Below, piece after piece: positions 12,644 to 15,411 of a stretch of 15,411 nucleotides of DNA (within the stretch, counting starts at the first letter, position 1; every line of letters starts with the position of its first letter). The notes under the pieces are model-generated. The model saw nothing but the letters and a program-made list of their open reading frames with translations. It was not told the DNA's origin and did not search any database. The translations under genes were made by a program, and so were the position numbers. This stretch comes from Candidatus Omnitrophota bacterium (lineage in GTDB: Bacteria; Omnitrophota; Gorgyraeia; JACOVV01): NCBI GenBank assembly GCA_023248175.1, contig JAHFFC010000009.1, positions 1 to 15,411 of the forward strand, written 5' to 3'.

Positions 12644-13900
12644 ATGGAAATCGCGAACCTTAAAGAGATGAAAATCTCGGAGATCAACAAGCTCGCCAAA
12701 GAACTGAACGTGAATGGGGCAGCCGGACTCAAAAAACAGGATTTGATTTTCAAAATCCTTCAAGCGCAAGCCGAGAAGAATGGACTCGTTTTCGGAGAGG
12801 GAGTCTTAGAAATCCTGCCCGACGGTTTTGGTTTCCTGCGCTCTCCCAATTACAATTATCTTCCCTCGCCTGATGATATCTATGTTTCTCCGTCTCAAAT
12901 CCGCAAGTTTGATTTGCGGACGGGAGATACCGTCAGCGGGCAGGTCCGTCCTCCCAAGGAAGGGGAGCGGTATTTTGCCCTCTTAAAGGTGGAGGCGGTC
13001 AATTATGAGAACCCTGAAGACGCAAAGGAGAAAGTGCTTTTCGACAACTTGACACCGATTTATCCCAACCAGAAGTTTCAACTGGAAACAAGCCCCGATG
13101 AAATTTCCATGAGGGTGATGGATCTTTTGACTCCTATTGGGATGGGACAGAGAGCGTTGATCGTAGCTCCTCCTTACAGCGGCAAAACGGTCCTTCTGCA
13201 GAAGATTGCCAACAGTATTACAACCAATCATCCTGAGGTCATTTTGATCGTGCTTCTGATTGATGAGCGGCCTGAGGAAGTAACCGACATGCAACGTTCC
13301 GTCAAGGGAGAAGTGATCAGTTCAACTTTTGACGAGCCGCCGGAAAGACACGTTCAAGTCGCTGAAATTGTTTTGGAGAAAGCTCGGAGACTTGTGGAGC
13401 ACAAAAAAGATGTGGTCGTTCTTCTGGACAGCATTACCCGTCTTGCGAGAGCGTACAATACGGTGATTCCGCACAGCGGAAAAATTCTCTCAGGCGGCGT
13501 TGACGCTAATGCCTTGCAGAAGCCAAAGCGCTTTTTCGGAACAGCGCGTAACATCGAAGAAGGAGGAAGTGTCACTGTTATTGCAACGGCTCTAGTTGAC
13601 ACAGGCAGTCGTATGGACGAGGTGATTTTCGAGGAATTCAAGGGAACAGGAAACTGTGAACTTCAACTGGATCGGAACCTTTTCCAGCGACGGGTATACC
13701 CGGCGATTGATGTAAAACGTTCCAATACCCGTAAGGAAGAACTGCTCATCAAGAAGCGGGAGGATCTCAACAAAATCTGGGCGGTGAGGAAAGCGCTGAA
13801 CGAACTTTCCAGCGTCGAAGCGATGGAACTGTTGATCGAACGGCTGTCGAAAGCCAAGACAAACGCCGAATTTCTGGCGACCATCAACCAGGGAACGTAA
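12644..13900 (+). CDS. rho: Transcription termination factor Rho (418 aa)
   Basis: Rho is a hexameric RNA translocase/ATPase that ends transcription of untranslated RNA. Domains in order: an N-terminal helical domain ([20 protein letters not shown], to about 45), the cold-shock-like primary RNA-binding domain ([17 protein letters not shown], about 51-125), and the RecA-like ATPase. Walker A is PPYSGKT (176-182) with K181. Walker B is [16 protein letters not shown] with D262. The R-loop/Q-loop region includes [13 protein letters not shown] and [10 protein letters not shown]. coli has PPKAGKT at Walker A; a Tyr two residues before GKT is unusual to me. The start at ATG 12644 is set by AGGAGG (12628-12633), which overlaps the coaE stop codon, and by the domain start. 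rpmE follows after 10 bases. Confidence 0.97.
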   Translation: MEIANLKEMKISEINKLAKELNVNGAAGLKKQDLIFKILQAQAEKNGLVFGEGVLEILPDGFGFLRSPNYNYLPSPDDIYVSPSQIRKFDLRTGDTVSGQVRPPKEGERYFALLKVEAVNYENPEDAKEKVLFDNLTPIYPNQKFQLETSPDEISMRVMDLLTPIGMGQRALIVAPPYSGKTVLLQKIANSITTNHPEVILIVLLIDERPEEVTDMQRSVKGEVISSTFDEPPERHVQVAEIVLEKARRLVEHKKDVVVLLDSITRLARAYNTVIPHSGKILSGGVDANALQKPKRFFGTARNIEEGGSVTVIATALVDTGSRMDEVIFEEFKGTGNCELQLDRNLFQRRVYPAIDVKRSNTRKEELLIKKREDLNKIWAVRKALNELSSVEAMELLIERLSKAKTNAEFLATINQGT

Positions 13901-13910
13901 GGAGAGAGCA

Positions 13911-14168
13911 ATGAAACCGAAAATTCATCCCAATTATGTCGAAGCGACCGTAACCTGCGCCTGCGGGGAGACGTTTAAAACGCGCTCCACCAAGCCGACT
14001 ATTCGCATTGATGTCTGTTCAAAATGCCACCCGCTCTTTACAGGCAAGGAAAAGCTCGTGGACACAGCGGGAAGAGTCGAGAGGTTCCAGAAGCGAGCCG
14101 AAAAAGAAACCGTAGCTCGGGCAAAAAAAGCCACGGCAACAGCAAAGAAGAAGAAAGAGAAAGAATAA
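13911..14168 (+). CDS. rpmE: 50S ribosomal protein bL31, zinc-binding type (85 aa)
   Basis: MKPKIHPNY is the standard bL31 N-terminus. C16, C18, C36 and C39 (CAC and CSKC) form the zinc site of the C+ form, as opposed to the zinc-free paralogue made under zinc starvation. [20 protein letters not shown] is the conserved core. The C-terminus has an extra Lys/Ala-rich tail (about 66-85) beyond the roughly 70-residue E. coli protein. GGAGAGAG (13901-13908) precedes the ATG. The rho-rpmE-prfA order is conserved in many bacteria. Confidence 0.97.
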   Translation: MKPKIHPNYVEATVTCACGETFKTRSTKPTIRIDVCSKCHPLFTGKEKLVDTAGRVERFQKRAEKETVARAKKATATAKKKKEKE

Positions 14169-14174
14169 GGGCTG

Positions 14175-15251
14175 ATGGTTGAAAAACTGACAGAGTTGGA
14201 AAAACGCTATCAAGAACTGGAAACGTTGCTGGCAAGTTCGGAAGTGGCATCGAATCCGGAACAGTACCCAAAATATGCCAAAGAACATTCCTCTTTAAAG
14301 GAAATCGTCGGGAAATTCCGGGAATATCGGAGAATGCAGGCGGAGATTTGTGATCTGGAAGAGATGCTCAAAAGGCGCGACCAGGAACCTGATATTGCCT
14401 GCATGGCAGAGTCGGAATTGGAGGAGCTCCGTAAGCGGTATCAGGAATGTAAAACAGTTCTGGAAGAGATGCTGGTTGGAGAAGAACCGAATTCCAACAA
14501 AGACGTAATCATGGAAATCCGCGCCGGCACGGGGGGACTGGAAGCTTCTCTTTTCGCGGCGGAGTTGTTCCGTATGTACGGTCGCTACGCCGTCTCCAAT
14601 GGATGGAAAGTCGAAACATTAACTACCAGCGTGTCAGAAGCGGGAGGATTTAAAGAAATTATTTTTTCCATCAGCGGCAGCGGAGTTTACCGGAAGTTGA
14701 AATATGAAAGCGGCGTCCACCGCGTTCAGCGTGTTCCGGTCACGGAGGCATCGGGAAGAATTCATACTTCCACGGTCACGGTCGCAGTTTTGCCGGAAGC
14801 GGAAGAGGTTGACATCAAAATTAATCCCGAGGATGTCCGAATAGATGTTTTCCGTTCTTCAGGTCCTGGCGGACAAAGTGTCAATACAACAGACTCAGCA
14901 GTCCGGTTGACGCACATCCCGACTGGGCTAGTAGTGACCTGCCAGGATGAAAGGTCTCAGCTTAAAAACAAAAACAAGGCGTTTCGAGTTTTACGGACCC
15001 GGTTGATGGACACGGCGCGGCAGCAGCAGGAAGAGAAAATGGCGAACCAGCGACGGTCTCAGATTGGCACAGGGGACCGGAGTGAAAAAATCCGTACTTA
15101 TAATTTTGCCGACCGCCGCATCACGGATCATCGGATCGGGTTTAGTTTATATAATCTCTCCGCGTATCTGGAGGGAGAGATGGAAGAAATGATCCACGCA
15201 TTGTTGAAGATGGAGAGGCAAAGGAAATTGGTGTGTTGGAAAAACAGTTGA
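14175..15251 (+). CDS. prfA: Peptide chain release factor 1 (358 aa)
   Basis: RF1 recognises UAA and UAG and triggers peptide release. G232-G233-Q234 is the catalytic GGQ motif, in SSGPGGQSVNTTDSAVRLTH; its Gln is normally methylated by PrmC. P188-V189-T190 is the PxT anticodon-like tripeptide that marks RF1 rather than RF2 (SPF). The N-terminal coiled-coil domain spans about 1-110. Length matches E. coli RF1 (360). AAGGG (14167-14171), overlapping the rpmE stop, serves as ribosome-binding site. No prmC follows within the window; instead an unrelated ATPase gene starts 32 bases downstream, and the TGA stop itself lies within its -35 box. Confidence 0.97.
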   Translation: MVEKLTELEKRYQELETLLASSEVASNPEQYPKYAKEHSSLKEIVGKFREYRRMQAEICDLEEMLKRRDQEPDIACMAESELEELRKRYQECKTVLEEMLVGEEPNSNKDVIMEIRAGTGGLEASLFAAELFRMYGRYAVSNGWKVETLTTSVSEAGGFKEIIFSISGSGVYRKLKYESGVHRVQRVPVTEASGRIHTSTVTVAVLPEAEEVDIKINPEDVRIDVFRSSGPGGQSVNTTDSAVRLTHIPTGLVVTCQDERSQLKNKNKAFRVLRTRLMDTARQQQEEKMANQRRSQIGTGDRSEKIRTYNFADRRITDHRIGFSLYNLSAYLEGEMEEMIHALLKMERQRKLVCWKNS

Positions 15252-15277
15252 CAACCTGTTAATTTACACGGTATATT
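15248..15277 (+). promoter_or_regulatory. Sigma70-type promoter of the terminal ATPase gene
   Basis: A consensus TTGACA (15248-15253) and TATATT (15272-15277) are separated by 18 bases. GTTAAT (15258-15263) and ATTAAC (15275-15280) form an inverted repeat across the spacer and -10 box, and the palindrome AACATGTT (15281-15288) spans the start codon; both are operator candidates. The -35 box overlaps the prfA stop codon. Confidence 0.65.
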
Positions 15278-15283
15278 AACAAC

Positions 15284-15411
15284 ATGTTTAAACGTTTGCT
15301 AGAAGGAAAATTCCCAACCACTAGCTTTTTCCTTTTTGGTCCCCGCCAAGTGGGTAAAAGTACTCTTGTTTTAAAACAGTCCCCTTATTTAACCATTGAT
15401 CTTCTGGATCC
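15284..15411 (+). CDS. AAA ATPase of the AAA_14/DUF4143 type, N-terminal part (cut by window end)
   Basis: The visible 42 residues read MFKRLLEGKFPTTSFFLFGP then RQVGKSTLVLKQSPYLTIDLLD. FLFGPRQVGKST is a Walker A motif in the form (GPRQVGKST) typical of AAA_14 ATPases that carry a C-terminal DUF4143 domain. These single-gene accessory ATPases are widespread and variable between strains, and their role is unclear. No Shine-Dalgarno is visible, and the predicted transcription start falls on or next to the ATG, so the mRNA is probably leaderless. The rest of the gene lies beyond the window. Confidence 0.8.
   Translation, partial: MFKRLLEGKFPTTSFFLFGPRQVGKSTLVLKQSPYLTIDLLD

Overview
The window looks like a bacterial chromosome segment with mid-range base composition. 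It has Shine-Dalgarno-led genes, sigma70-type promoters and tightly packed operons. Type IV minor pseudopilins and the gene order polA-glgA-coaE-rho-rpmE-prfA suggest a diderm, non-enterobacterial lineage such as a Nitrospirota-, Omnitrophota- or deltaproteobacteria-like group. The sequence alone does not fix the phylum. The antitoxin and the heptanucleotide repeats also recall families common in cyanobacteria.

Region 1 (1-1765) is accessory. The tail of an unknown gene, a retropepsin-like protease gene and a MazF-type toxin-antitoxin pair are each followed, 21-28 bases after the stop codon, by a copy of the same 8-bp-stem hairpin. Two of the three copies are followed by near-identical sigma70 promoters that drive the next gene. 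Downstream lies about 450 bases of non-coding sequence packed with palindromes: two perfect hairpins, a three-way-junction palindrome, a terminator-like hairpin and a rearranged duplication. It ends at a truncated peptide deformylase gene.

Region 2 (1765-5083) starts with the def remnant translationally coupled to fmt (methionyl-tRNA formyltransferase). It continues with a three-gene cassette: a small membrane protein, a NodU/CmcH/TobZ-type carbamoyltransferase and a DUF5989 membrane peptide. The cassette probably carbamoylates an unknown hydroxylated substrate near the membrane.

Region 3 (5112-7922) has its own promoter. It encodes a DoxX-like membrane protein and four overlapping pseudopilin genes (FimT/GspH-, PilV-, PilW- and PilX-like). 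Seven-base-period repeats occur in the leader-coding part of the third gene, in the N-terminal coding part of the fourth, and as a large hairpin after the fourth.

Region 4 (7949-15251) is a conserved housekeeping operon behind a good promoter: DNA polymerase I, glycogen synthase, dephospho-CoA kinase, transcription terminator Rho, ribosomal protein bL31 and release factor 1, with overlaps or gaps of 20 bases or less. At the right edge a separate promoter overlaps the prfA stop codon and drives a probably leaderless AAA/DUF4143-type ATPase gene cut by the window end.
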